Source: Parafilimonas sp.
GTDB taxonomy: Bacteria > Bacteroidota > Bacteroidia > Chitinophagales > Chitinophagaceae
Length of the DNA: 5,383 bases
Direction: 5' to 3'
Assembly: GCA_025927795.1 (NCBI GenBank)
Contig: JAICKT010000315.1
Coordinates: forward strand, 1-5,383
Below the pieces are notes generated by a model. That model was not told the origin of the DNA, did no database searches, and saw only the letters and a list, made by a program, of their open reading frames with translations. The translations under genes were made by a program, and so were the position numbers. Below are positions 1 to 5,383 of the stretch, one piece after another (positions within the stretch are counted from its first letter, which is position 1; each line of letters starts with the position of its first letter).

Positions 1-948
1 AATTCCCCAATAAAAAATTATTGCGCTGCTGCTGCGCTCCTGTTTCAAAATCCTTTTTGCTGCACGTTCATCATTCAGCAATTTTAAATAGGTAAAATAC
101 ACATCCGTATTGCTTATAATAATATCTGCAAATAAGTTTTCCTTATTTACAACGATACCTTTTGCCTGGTTTTCAAATTCAATTATTCTTTCAACTTCAG
201 TATTAAATTTAAACTGCACACCTTTTTTTTCTGCAAGTTTATATAACGCATTTACAATTGCAATCATTCCGCCTTCAGGATAAAACACACCTTCATTAAA
301 TTCAATATGCGGAATTACTTTAAGCATTGCCGGCGCTTTATACGGATTGCTGCCGCTGTATGTTGCATACCGGTTAAACAATTGTATTGTATGTGGCTTT
401 AAAAATCGTTTTGTATTTGCCTTATGAAATGTTGTAAAAAGATAAGAGCGTTTTGTATGCAATAGTGCGTTTGCAATTCTTGTTCTTCTTAAGGTTGACC
501 TTTTGTGTAATGAATGATTCAAAAAAATGTTGCCGATATGCTCATAAATTTTTCCTGATTCATCTAAATAAGAAATAACGTTTTGTTTTGGTTCGCCGGT
601 TTTTTCGTAAAGCTCTTCAGCAAATTTTTCTTTATCTGTGTAAGCATTAATTATTGTTCCATCTTCATAAAAATATTTGCATGCAATTTTTAAAGGCTGG
701 TATTTAAAATAAGCATGAATATCTTCATCCGCAAGCTTAAATAATTCTTCAATATTTTCCGGCTGAACAAATAAACTTGGTCCGGTATCAAATGTGTAAC
801 CATCTTTTTTAAGCACATTAATTTTTCCGCCGGGATAATTATTCTTTTCGAAAATAGTAACATCATAATTGTTTACTGCCAAACGTATAGCTGTTGCAAT
901 ACCGGCAATGCCCGAACCAATAATATACGCCTTTAATTTGTGTGACAT
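1..948 (-). CDS. crtD: Carotenoid desaturase, CrtD-like (phytoene desaturase family), C-terminus cut off by window edge
   Basis: The frame is open from the ATG at 948 to base 1 (316 codons). It encodes an FAD-dependent carotenoid desaturase that would introduce double bonds into a membrane-bound C40 carotenoid. Seen: a dinucleotide-binding GSGIAG at residues 11-16 with an acidic residue at E34, then YPGGK (38-42) and GYTFDTGPSLF (50-60), both typical of CrtI-family enzymes. FNRYATYSGSNPY (191-203) resembles the RYATY-G-P stretch of CrtD (1-hydroxycarotenoid 3,4-desaturase) better than the FLG-P-PALY stretch of phytoene desaturase CrtI. FYPEGGM (222-228) and SSSAIIFYWGI (306-316) are further family signatures. 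Family members are usually about 490 residues, so roughly 170 are missing off the left edge. The ATG lies 6 bp after the idi stop, so the two are almost surely cotranscribed and perhaps translationally coupled. There is no Shine-Dalgarno motif. Family membership is near certain; CrtD rather than CrtI is an inference from remembered motifs. Confidence 0.9.
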   Translation of the reverse strand, partial: MSHKLKAYIIGSGIAGIATAIRLAVNNYDVTIFEKNNYPGGKINVLKKDGYTFDTGPSLFVQPENIEELFKLADEDIHAYFKYQPLKIACKYFYEDGTIINAYTDKEKFAEELYEKTGEPKQNVISYLDESGKIYEHIGNIFLNHSLHKRSTLRRTRIANALLHTKRSYLFTTFHKANTKRFLKPHTIQLFNRYATYSGSNPYKAPAMLKVIPHIEFNEGVFYPEGGMIAIVNALYKLAEKKGVQFKFNTEVERIIEFENQAKGIVVNKENLFADIIISNTDVYFTYLKLLNDERAAKRILKQERSSSAIIFYWGI

Positions 949-954
949 GAAACT

Positions 955-1482
955 TTAAATGTTCGCATTCATTTCAGCTAAAGATTTTTGTACAAGCGGA
1001 AATGCGATCTTAAACCATTCAGTAAATTTTTGTGGATGCGATTGAATTGCAGATTGAATTTCATCAGCAGAACGGTAACAAAAATCTTTAACCTCTGCAG
1101 TATTTAGATTTATTTGTCCGTTATAAATGCCTGAAAAAACATGATCGAATTCATACTCGGTTAAACCGTTCTCAAAATCTGCTTTATACGTAAAATCAAA
1201 TATTTTTTCGAGACTTGTTTTAAAACCTAACTCTTCTTTTAATCTTCTTATTGCCGCCGCTTCTGTTGATTCATTTGGTTTTGGATGGCTGCAACATGCG
1301 TTCGTCCATAAACCGCCGCTGTGATATTTATTAAGTGCTCTTTGTTGCAAAAGCATTTCCTTTTTGTTGTTAAAAATAAATACGCTAAAAGCTCTGTGCA
1401 ATTTTCCTTCGCGATGTGCCTGCATCTTTTCCATAACCCCAACCTGCTCATCCTGTTCATTCACTAATATTACCTGTTCCAT
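955..1482 (-). CDS. idi: Isopentenyl-diphosphate delta-isomerase, type 1 (Nudix fold)
   Basis: This 175-residue cytoplasmic enzyme interconverts isopentenyl diphosphate and dimethylallyl diphosphate, supplying the starter unit for prenyl chains. Its length is normal for a bacterial type 1 enzyme (about 175-185). The start at 1482 gives the family-typical opening VILVNEQDEQVG. Seen: AHREGKLHRAFSVFIFN, with metal-ligand candidates H23 and H29; WTNACCSHP (59-67), in which C64 aligns with the catalytic cysteine and H66 with a metal ligand; the Nudix-like RRLKEELGF (79-87); and TEYEFDHVF (108-116), where E109 and E111 match the catalytic and metal-binding glutamates of E. coli Idi. No key residue is missing. 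It lies 54 bp downstream of the T9SS cargo gene and 6 bp upstream of the carotenoid desaturase. That placement suggests it serves carotenoid synthesis in particular; bacteria with the MEP pathway do not strictly need it. No clear promoter was found. A TATTTTTA stretch just before the ATG resembles a -7 box but has no -33 partner. Confidence 0.97.
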   Translation of the reverse strand: MEQVILVNEQDEQVGVMEKMQAHREGKLHRAFSVFIFNNKKEMLLQQRALNKYHSGGLWTNACCSHPKPNESTEAAAIRRLKEELGFKTSLEKIFDFTYKADFENGLTEYEFDHVFSGIYNGQINLNTAEVKDFCYRSADEIQSAIQSHPQKFTEWFKIAFPLVQKSLAEMNANI

Positions 1483-1496
1483 TTCTTAAAAATAAG

Positions 1497-1536
1497 AGTT
1501 TTAAAGCCATTGTAATTATAAGTTTTAAGGCTAATG
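1497..1536. repeat. Imperfect 16-bp direct repeat in the gap between the T9SS cargo gene and idi
   Basis: The two copies, AGTTTTAAAGCCATTG (1497-1512) and AGTTTTAAGGCTAATG (1521-1536), match at 13 of 16 bases with a 24-bp period and fill most of the 54-bp gap. The right copy ends directly before the cargo-gene stop codon. They could be an operator-like site or chance similarity in AT-rich DNA. Neither is followed by a hairpin and T-run, so there is no visible terminator between the two genes. Confidence 0.4.
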
Positions 1537-3573
1537 TTATCTTATTAAAACACTTGTTCCTTTTAAAAAAATATTTTTACCTGTGTCGCGGTCTTTATAA
1601 CTAAGCATCCACACGTAAGTGCCTGATGCCTGCGGTTTCCCATCAATTTTTCCATCCCATTTTTTTGTCCAGTTTGTTGTTTCAAAGATCATTTGCCCAT
1701 ATCGATTATATATTCTGAATTCGAGGTTATCCGCTTTATATGCATTCAACGGATAAAGAAAATCATTAAGCCCGTCTCCATTTGGTGTGAAAGCTGTTGG
1801 CACTGTTATATAACAATTATACAAAACCTGAATTCTTGTTTCTGCCGTATCAAAACAATTGATATCATTTTTTATAATTAAAGCAACAGGATAGTATCTT
1901 CCATCTCGCTCAGTTATTGAAGCATATTTTTTTGGCGGCGGATTTTGTTGCGTACTCGTTGTTCCATCACCAAATATCCAGTACCAGCTTACAATTTTTC
2001 CCGTGCTCGAATCAGTATAAACTGCAGCATCTTGGGGACATAAAATTGAAGGTGACATTATAAAACGTGCGGTTAACTGATTATCTAAAAGAATATCTGC
2101 AGATGCAGAATCAGAACAAACACCATTACTGCAGTTTAACGAAATATGTTTACTCCCATAATCTTTAAATAAAAAAATAGAATCTTCGGCAGTACTTACT
2201 CCATCTACATCAAAAGTCCAGTTCCATTCATTCACGTGATCTTTTCCATCATGCGCATAAAGCAAAGTATCATATACACAACCTAAACCAACCCGGTAAG
2301 CAAAATCTGCAGAAACCGTATCTGCAGTAGTAAATGCAATAGTTGAACCTGGCGGCGTTTCCTGTGCGCATTCATCAAGCAGTGTATTGCCATCACTTCC
2401 TTTTTGTAAAGTGATATTGTATGAACCGGCAGTTAGAACCGGGCGATTCAATACAACATCAATAATATTTGTAACACCATTAACGCAGGAAACGCCAAAA
2501 GCCTTTTGAACAGATACAGGTGCAGTTCCCGGTATAATGAAATCGCTTCCATCTGCAGCAACAGAGCTGCATTCTATTGCATTTCTAAAAACAAGTTGTA
2601 ATGTATCCGGCGAACACGTTATTGCACTTAAACTATCCATTGGCGTTGGCAATAGCGGGGTGATAGTAAAGGGAATACTGTCAAATTCCGGAATATCATT
2701 ATCACAGTTATCAATTAATGTACTGCTATCACTTCCTTTTTGTATTATGAGCGAATAGTTGCCAGGCGCTAATCCTTTGTCAAGATTGATTACTACGGAA
2801 TCCATATCAAAACTTGCACTACAATTTCCGCCTGCTGCAGATATTACTTTAGCTGTAGCTGGTGATATATAAAAATCACTTCCATTTAAAGCAAGGCTGC
2901 TGCATTTAACGCGCTTGTTCAATTTTAAATAAAGAGTTTGCGCATTGCATTTAGCAATTGCTGTTTGCATTGCAGGTTTAAGCGGATCTGTTATGCTTCC
3001 CGTACCACCACCAAAAGAAAGCGAATAACCGCTTTGATTATCGCCTGAAAAGTGACTTATTAATAAAAGATATTTATGCCCTTCCGCAATAGCAGGCATT
3101 GCGCTGAAAGTGGTTTGATTTGCTAAGGGATTTGATGCACATTCAATTTTAGAACTGCCTCCGGCTTTTGCACCTGTTATACCATAAGTACCACTCCAGT
3201 TGCCTGTTACAATAAGTGAAGGATTTGTATATATTTCGTTCGGGTCGTGGCCGGTTACATCAAACAATTGCCAGTCATAATCATCGCCTAAATTTTTAGG
3301 TGTAATTAAAAATCCTAAAGTGCCTGAAGTATAACAAGTGAAAGAATACCAAAAAGGATTAAGGTCACCATAAGCCGCGCCATCACCAGTGCAACCAGGT
3401 ACCATAAGAGGTGTGCCACCGCATGCAGGAACAGATTGTTGATTAAATACAGTAATGCCGCATACGGGAAATGCCGTGGAAGGATTTTGCCCCAGCGTTG
3501 TACAAGCCTGGTTCCAGCCTTTTATATTCAAAAAAAGCAACAGAAAAAAAATAGTAAAAATTTTCCCTGGCAT
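1537..3573 (-). CDS. Secreted T9SS type B cargo protein with tandem Cys-rich Ig-like repeats and PKD domains
   Basis: I take the start at 3573 (678 residues). It gives a Sec signal peptide: MPGK, a hydrophobic run at about residues 5-15, and probable cleavage after A23. The frame is open to an ATG at 3648 (703 residues), but that adds a second hydrophobic stretch and leaves only 24 bp to the divergent nadB. Domain order: a beta-rich N-terminal module (about 24-195) with an FWYSFTC...GTLGFLITP...DYDWQLFD stretch common in Bacteroidota cargo proteins; two related repeats of about 104 residues (202-305 and 313-416); two PKD-like domains (about 422-498 and 502-583, the second with YWIFGDG); and a C-terminal gliding-motility/type B sorting domain (about 592-678). 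The last runs from PTAFTPNGDGLND through YNRYGQ and GTYVW to LKGTSVLIR at the very end. The protein should cross the outer membrane by T9SS and be released or held at the surface. No enzymatic motif was seen, so an adhesive or structural role is a guess. No Shine-Dalgarno motif precedes either start. Confidence 0.92.
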   Translation of the reverse strand: MPGKIFTIFFLLLFLNIKGWNQACTTLGQNPSTAFPVCGITVFNQQSVPACGGTPLMVPGCTGDGAAYGDLNPFWYSFTCYTSGTLGFLITPKNLGDDYDWQLFDVTGHDPNEIYTNPSLIVTGNWSGTYGITGAKAGGSSKIECASNPLANQTTFSAMPAIAEGHKYLLLISHFSGDNQSGYSLSFGGGTGSITDPLKPAMQTAIAKCNAQTLYLKLNKRVKCSSLALNGSDFYISPATAKVISAAGGNCSASFDMDSVVINLDKGLAPGNYSLIIQKGSDSSTLIDNCDNDIPEFDSIPFTITPLLPTPMDSLSAITCSPDTLQLVFRNAIECSSVAADGSDFIIPGTAPVSVQKAFGVSCVNGVTNIIDVVLNRPVLTAGSYNITLQKGSDGNTLLDECAQETPPGSTIAFTTADTVSADFAYRVGLGCVYDTLLYAHDGKDHVNEWNWTFDVDGVSTAEDSIFLFKDYGSKHISLNCSNGVCSDSASADILLDNQLTARFIMSPSILCPQDAAVYTDSSTGKIVSWYWIFGDGTTSTQQNPPPKKYASITERDGRYYPVALIIKNDINCFDTAETRIQVLYNCYITVPTAFTPNGDGLNDFLYPLNAYKADNLEFRIYNRYGQMIFETTNWTKKWDGKIDGKPQASGTYVWMLSYKDRDTGKNIFLKGTSVLIR
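1540..1806 (-). other. T9SS type B C-terminal sorting domain (gliding-motility-associated CTD)
   Basis: The final 89 residues of the cargo protein carry every hallmark of this domain in order: PTAFTPNGDGLNDF, FRIYNRYGQMIFET, WDGKIDGKPQ, SGTYVWMLSYKD and LKGTSVLIR. By family knowledge this domain directs transport through the T9SS pore. For type B cargo such as SprB it works with a PorP/SprF-like partner, and such a partner gene is often next to the cargo gene. None is present on either side here. Confidence 0.93.
1825..2310 (-). other. Two consecutive PKD-like domains
   Basis: Two beta-sandwich modules of about 77-82 residues lie between the cysteine repeats and the sorting domain. The first (2080-2310) contains EWNWTFDVDG and an LFKDYGSKHISL stretch. 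The second (1825-2070) has the cleaner signature SWYWIFGDGTTSTQQNP followed by KKYA. Each holds cysteines that could pair in the oxidising environment outside the cell. PKD domains in such proteins usually act as spacers or binding modules rather than catalysts. Confidence 0.75.
2326..2637 (-). repeat. Protein repeat copy 2 (four-cysteine Ig-like module)
   Basis: This encodes residues 313-416 of the cargo protein and aligns with copy 1 along its whole length. Its cysteines are at 320, 335, 363 and 402, and it has GSDF at 342-345 and LQKGSDG near 389-395. Outside the conserved motifs the copies have diverged well, so the duplication is old and probably maintained as two domains. Confidence 0.8.
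2659..2970 (-). repeat. Protein repeat copy 1 (four-cysteine Ig-like module)
   Basis: This encodes residues 202-305 of the cargo protein. It shares with copy 2 the pattern C-x14-C-S-S, then GSDF, a third cysteine, GxYxxxxQKGSD and a fourth cysteine. The cysteines are at 209, 224, 251 and 290. A 17-base DNA match to copy 2 (2728-2744 versus 2392-2408, exactly 336 bp or 112 codons apart) falls in the QKGSD segment. The spacing of shared residues (111-112) shows a tandem duplication of one domain. Confidence 0.8.
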
Positions 3574-3672
3574 AGTTGTACAAATAAAGACAAATAACGC
3601 AATTGTTACGTTGCAAATTATAAGCAGTGCACATTCCGGCTCAATCAATATTAACCTTTTACTTTTGCAATT
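3574..3672. promoter_or_regulatory. Divergent promoter region between the T9SS cargo gene and nadB
   Basis: These 99 bases separate the two divergent starts and must hold at least the nadB promoter and probably that of the cargo gene. On the minus strand, two exact copies of TTATTTGT (3580-3587 and 3590-3597 in plus coordinates) lie one helical turn apart just before the cargo start. Each resembles a partial -7 box, but no TTTG -33 element sits at the right spacing. If the cargo gene instead starts at 3648, the gap shrinks to 24 bp, which is too small for two promoters. Confidence 0.5.
3660..3667 (+). promoter_or_regulatory. Candidate -7 box for nadB
   Basis: TACTTTTG matches the Bacteroidota -7 consensus TAnnTTTG at every fixed position. 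It ends 5 bases before the nadB ATG, so transcription would begin at or within a few bases of the start codon. No good TTTG -33 element lies 19-21 bp upstream; the nearest T-containing stretch is around 3634-3637. The match may be chance in AT-rich DNA. Confidence 0.3.
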
Positions 3673-5289
3673 ATGCAGACAGACTTTTTAGTAATTGGCT
3701 CCGGTGTTGCCGGTTTAACATACGCAATAAAAATAGCAAAAGCATTTCCGAAAAAAGAAATATTAGTTGTAACTAAAACAACGGCAGATGAAACAAACAC
3801 AAAATATGCGCAAGGCGGCGTTGCCGGGGTTTGGGATGCTAACGACAGCTTTGAAAAACATATAGAAGATACTTTAATTGCAGGTGATGGTTTATGTAAT
3901 GAACATATTGTTGAGATTGTGGTAAAGGAAGGACCCGAACGCATAAAAGAAATTATTGAGTATGGAGCAAGATTCGATAAAAATGAAGAAGGTGATTATA
4001 CATTGGGCAGAGAAGGCGGCCATAGTGAAAATCGCATTCTTCATCATAAAGATGTTACCGGTCAGGAAATTGAACGCGCATTATTAAAAGAGCTTAAAAC
4101 GCTTTCAAACATAAAATTTATCAACCATTGTTTTGTGGTTGATATTATAACGCAACACCATCTTGGATATCTCGTAACAAAATCAACGCAGGATATTACC
4201 TGCTTTGGAGTGTATGTTTTTAATCTTTTAAATAATCAAATTGAAAAAATTTTATCACCTGTTACATTACTCGCTTCGGGTGGTTGCGGGCAGGTTTATC
4301 GCACAACTACAAACCCAAAAATTGCAACAGGTGATGGCGTTGCAATGGTGTATCGCGCAAAAGGCAAAATAGAAAACATGGAGTTTATACAATTCCATCC
4401 AACCGCTTTATTTGAGCCAGGTGTTTCTCCTTCTTTTTTAATTACAGAAGCGGTGCGTGGTGATGGCGGCATACTGCGTAATAAAGATGGTGAAGCGTTT
4501 ATGGAAAGATATGATGAGCGCAAAGACCTTGCACCTCGCGATATTGTTGCAAGGGCAATTGATAATGAAATGAAACGCGGCGGAACAGAACATGTATATC
4601 TTGATTGCAGGCACATGGATAAAGAAAAATTCATTCATCACTTTCCAAATATTTATGAAAAATGTTTAAGCATAGGTATTGATGTTATGATAAAAATGAT
4701 TCCTGTTGCGCCCGCTGCACATTATAGTTGCGGCGGAATTAAAACTGATGAATGGGCGCACAGTTCAATACAAAATTTATATGCATGTGGTGAGTGTGCA
4801 AGCACAGGTTTGCATGGCGCAAACCGTTTGGCAAGTAATAGTTTGCTCGAAGCGATGGTATTCGGTCACCGTGCATATTTGGATACAATTGAAAGAATTG
4901 AAGCCAGTTCCAACTCCTCCTCCTTTGGAGGAGGTATTCAGGAGGCTGTTCCGGATTGGAATGCGCAAGGCACATCTGAGCCAAATGAAATGATATTAAT
5001 TACACAAAGCTTAAAAGAACTGCAGCAGGTAATGAGCGATTATGTTGGCATCGTACGAAAAGATGTGCGGTTACAGCGCGCTATGAGACGTATTGATCTT
5101 TTATATGAGGAAACAGAAGCATTATATAAATCAACAACCATATCTCCGCAGTTATGCGAATTAAGAAATCTCATCACTGTTGCTTATCTTATTGTAAAAA
5201 GTGCTGAATTTAGAAAAGAAAGCCGCGGGTTGCATTACAATACTGATCACCCGGCTAAAAGCATGCTTGTACAAAACATCATTTTATAA
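3673..5289 (+). CDS. nadB: L-aspartate oxidase
   Basis: This 538-residue FAD enzyme oxidises L-aspartate to iminoaspartate, which quinolinate synthase NadA condenses with dihydroxyacetone phosphate in de novo NAD synthesis in the cytoplasm. Its length is close to E. coli NadB (540). Seen: FAD-binding GSGVAGL (9-15), TKYAQGGVAG (43-52), REGGHS (113-118), EFIQFHPTALF (237-247), EAVRGDGGILRN (259-270), LAPRDIVARAI (286-296), APAAHYSCGGI (346-356) and GLHGANRLASNSLLEA (379-394). Candidate active-site residues H242, R289, H350 and R385 match the E. coli set H244, R290, H351 and R386. The C-terminal helical domain has SDYVGIVR (455-462) and RKESRGLHY (514-522). The ATG is fixed by the FAD motif beginning 8 residues in, and there is no Shine-Dalgarno motif. 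Odd point: a serine/glycine-rich linker (412-424) is encoded by a GC-rich palindrome. nadA and nadC are not in the window. Confidence 0.98.
   Translation: MQTDFLVIGSGVAGLTYAIKIAKAFPKKEILVVTKTTADETNTKYAQGGVAGVWDANDSFEKHIEDTLIAGDGLCNEHIVEIVVKEGPERIKEIIEYGARFDKNEEGDYTLGREGGHSENRILHHKDVTGQEIERALLKELKTLSNIKFINHCFVVDIITQHHLGYLVTKSTQDITCFGVYVFNLLNNQIEKILSPVTLLASGGCGQVYRTTTNPKIATGDGVAMVYRAKGKIENMEFIQFHPTALFEPGVSPSFLITEAVRGDGGILRNKDGEAFMERYDERKDLAPRDIVARAIDNEMKRGGTEHVYLDCRHMDKEKFIHHFPNIYEKCLSIGIDVMIKMIPVAPAAHYSCGGIKTDEWAHSSIQNLYACGECASTGLHGANRLASNSLLEAMVFGHRAYLDTIERIEASSNSSSFGGGIQEAVPDWNAQGTSEPNEMILITQSLKELQQVMSDYVGIVRKDVRLQRAMRRIDLLYEETEALYKSTTISPQLCELRNLITVAYLIVKSAEFRKESRGLHYNTDHPAKSMLVQNIIL
4916..4934. 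repeat. Perfect GC-rich palindrome inside nadB
   Basis: CCTCCTCC (4916-4923), a TTT loop (4924-4926) and GGAGGAGG (4927-4934) form a perfect 8-bp stem, all G-C or A-T, with a further GGAGG at 4941-4945. It codes for a serine-phenylalanine-glycine tract in the NadB interdomain linker. Its core resembles CTCC-TTT-GGAG palindromes that I recall as frequent intergenic repeats in Bacteroidota genomes. That resemblance is from memory, and its repeated status here is unproven. Confidence 0.6.
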
Positions 5290-5292
5290 GAG

Positions 5293-5353
5293 AACCTGAC
5301 AGGTTTCGTTAGATTTTTTCACGATTAAGAAAACAAATTAAACCTGTCAGGTT
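5293..5353. repeat. 14-bp perfect inverted repeat after nadB, possible terminator or REP-like element
   Basis: AACCTGACAGGTTT (5293-5306) and AAACCTGTCAGGTT (5340-5353) are exact reverse complements around a 33-base AT-rich loop. Each arm is itself a 13-base palindrome with one central unpaired base (AACCTG, A or T, CAGGTT). The structure begins 3 bp after the nadB stop codon. A T-run (TTTTTT, 5314-5319) lies in the loop, 8 bases after the left arm. The left arm alone could therefore act as a weak terminator, but the spacing is not canonical. The remaining bases to 5383 show no gene. Confidence 0.65.
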
Positions 5354-5383
5354 AAATTTGCTGATGTATTATTTGGTGTACGG

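Noticed and set aside
1..948. Desaturase as a truncated pseudogene
   Set aside because: The frame is open with no internal stop up to the first base, so the missing C-terminus is explained by the window edge.
3544..3551. Eight-base A run (T run on the coding strand) in the cargo signal peptide, possible phase variation
   Set aside because: Runs of this length also occur elsewhere in this AT-rich window, such as 223-230 in the desaturase gene, and nothing suggests slippage.
3651..3944. A 97-codon minus-strand frame overlapping the nadB start
   Set aside because: It covers the conserved FAD-binding part of nadB on the opposite strand, and its protein looks like antisense low-complexity sequence.
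4296..4641. Antisense open frames of 67-112 codons under nadB
   Set aside because: They lie fully inside the strongly supported nadB frame, and their translations show no recognisable motif.
4927..4963. GGAGGAGG followed by an ATG at 4961, as an internal ribosome site
   Set aside because: The ATG is 26 bases away and out of frame with nadB, no credible protein follows, and none of the four real starts here uses a Shine-Dalgarno motif.
5354..5383. Promoter for a gene to the right, based on TTTG at 5357 and TATTATTTG at 5367
   Set aside because: The two elements are too close together and the second has the wrong spacing for a TAnnTTTG box.

Overview
The window looks like a piece of a Bacteroidota chromosome, most likely Chitinophagales/Chitinophagaceae. 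Three things point there. One gene encodes a secreted protein ending in a type IX secretion (T9SS) type B sorting domain. The sequence is AT-rich with no Shine-Dalgarno motif before any of the four starts, and a TAnnTTTG-type -7 box sits before nadB. The carotenoid desaturase has the CrtD-like signatures found in pigmented Bacteroidota. The family placement is inferred from protein features only.

Layout. Four protein genes fill almost all of the window. On the minus strand, reading right to left, are a T9SS cargo protein (start taken at 3573, stop at 1537), idi (1482 to 955) and a CrtD/CrtI-family carotenoid desaturase (starts at 948 and runs off the left edge). On the plus strand, nadB (3673 to 5289) is transcribed divergently from the cargo gene across a 99-bp region that must hold both promoters. 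The last 94 bases, after nadB, contain no gene but hold a perfect 14-bp inverted repeat. No stretch over 300 bases lacks a gene, and I found no tRNA, rRNA, CRISPR array or transposase.

How the genes work together. idi and the desaturase are 6 bp apart and form a clear isoprenoid-to-carotenoid pair: IDI balances IPP and DMAPP for prenyl chain synthesis, and the desaturase introduces double bonds into a C40 carotenoid. The T9SS cargo gene lies 54 bp upstream in the same direction and may be cotranscribed, but no functional link is visible. nadB makes iminoaspartate for de novo NAD synthesis and is unrelated to the pigment genes.

Points worth a second look: a GC-rich perfect palindrome inside nadB that appears to add about nine residues in an interdomain linker without breaking the frame; a second, different palindromic repeat 3 bp after the nadB stop; a nadB -7 box so close to the ATG that the mRNA may be leaderless; and a tandem four-cysteine repeat in the T9SS cargo protein. 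I found no strong case for a wholly new multi-gene system here.
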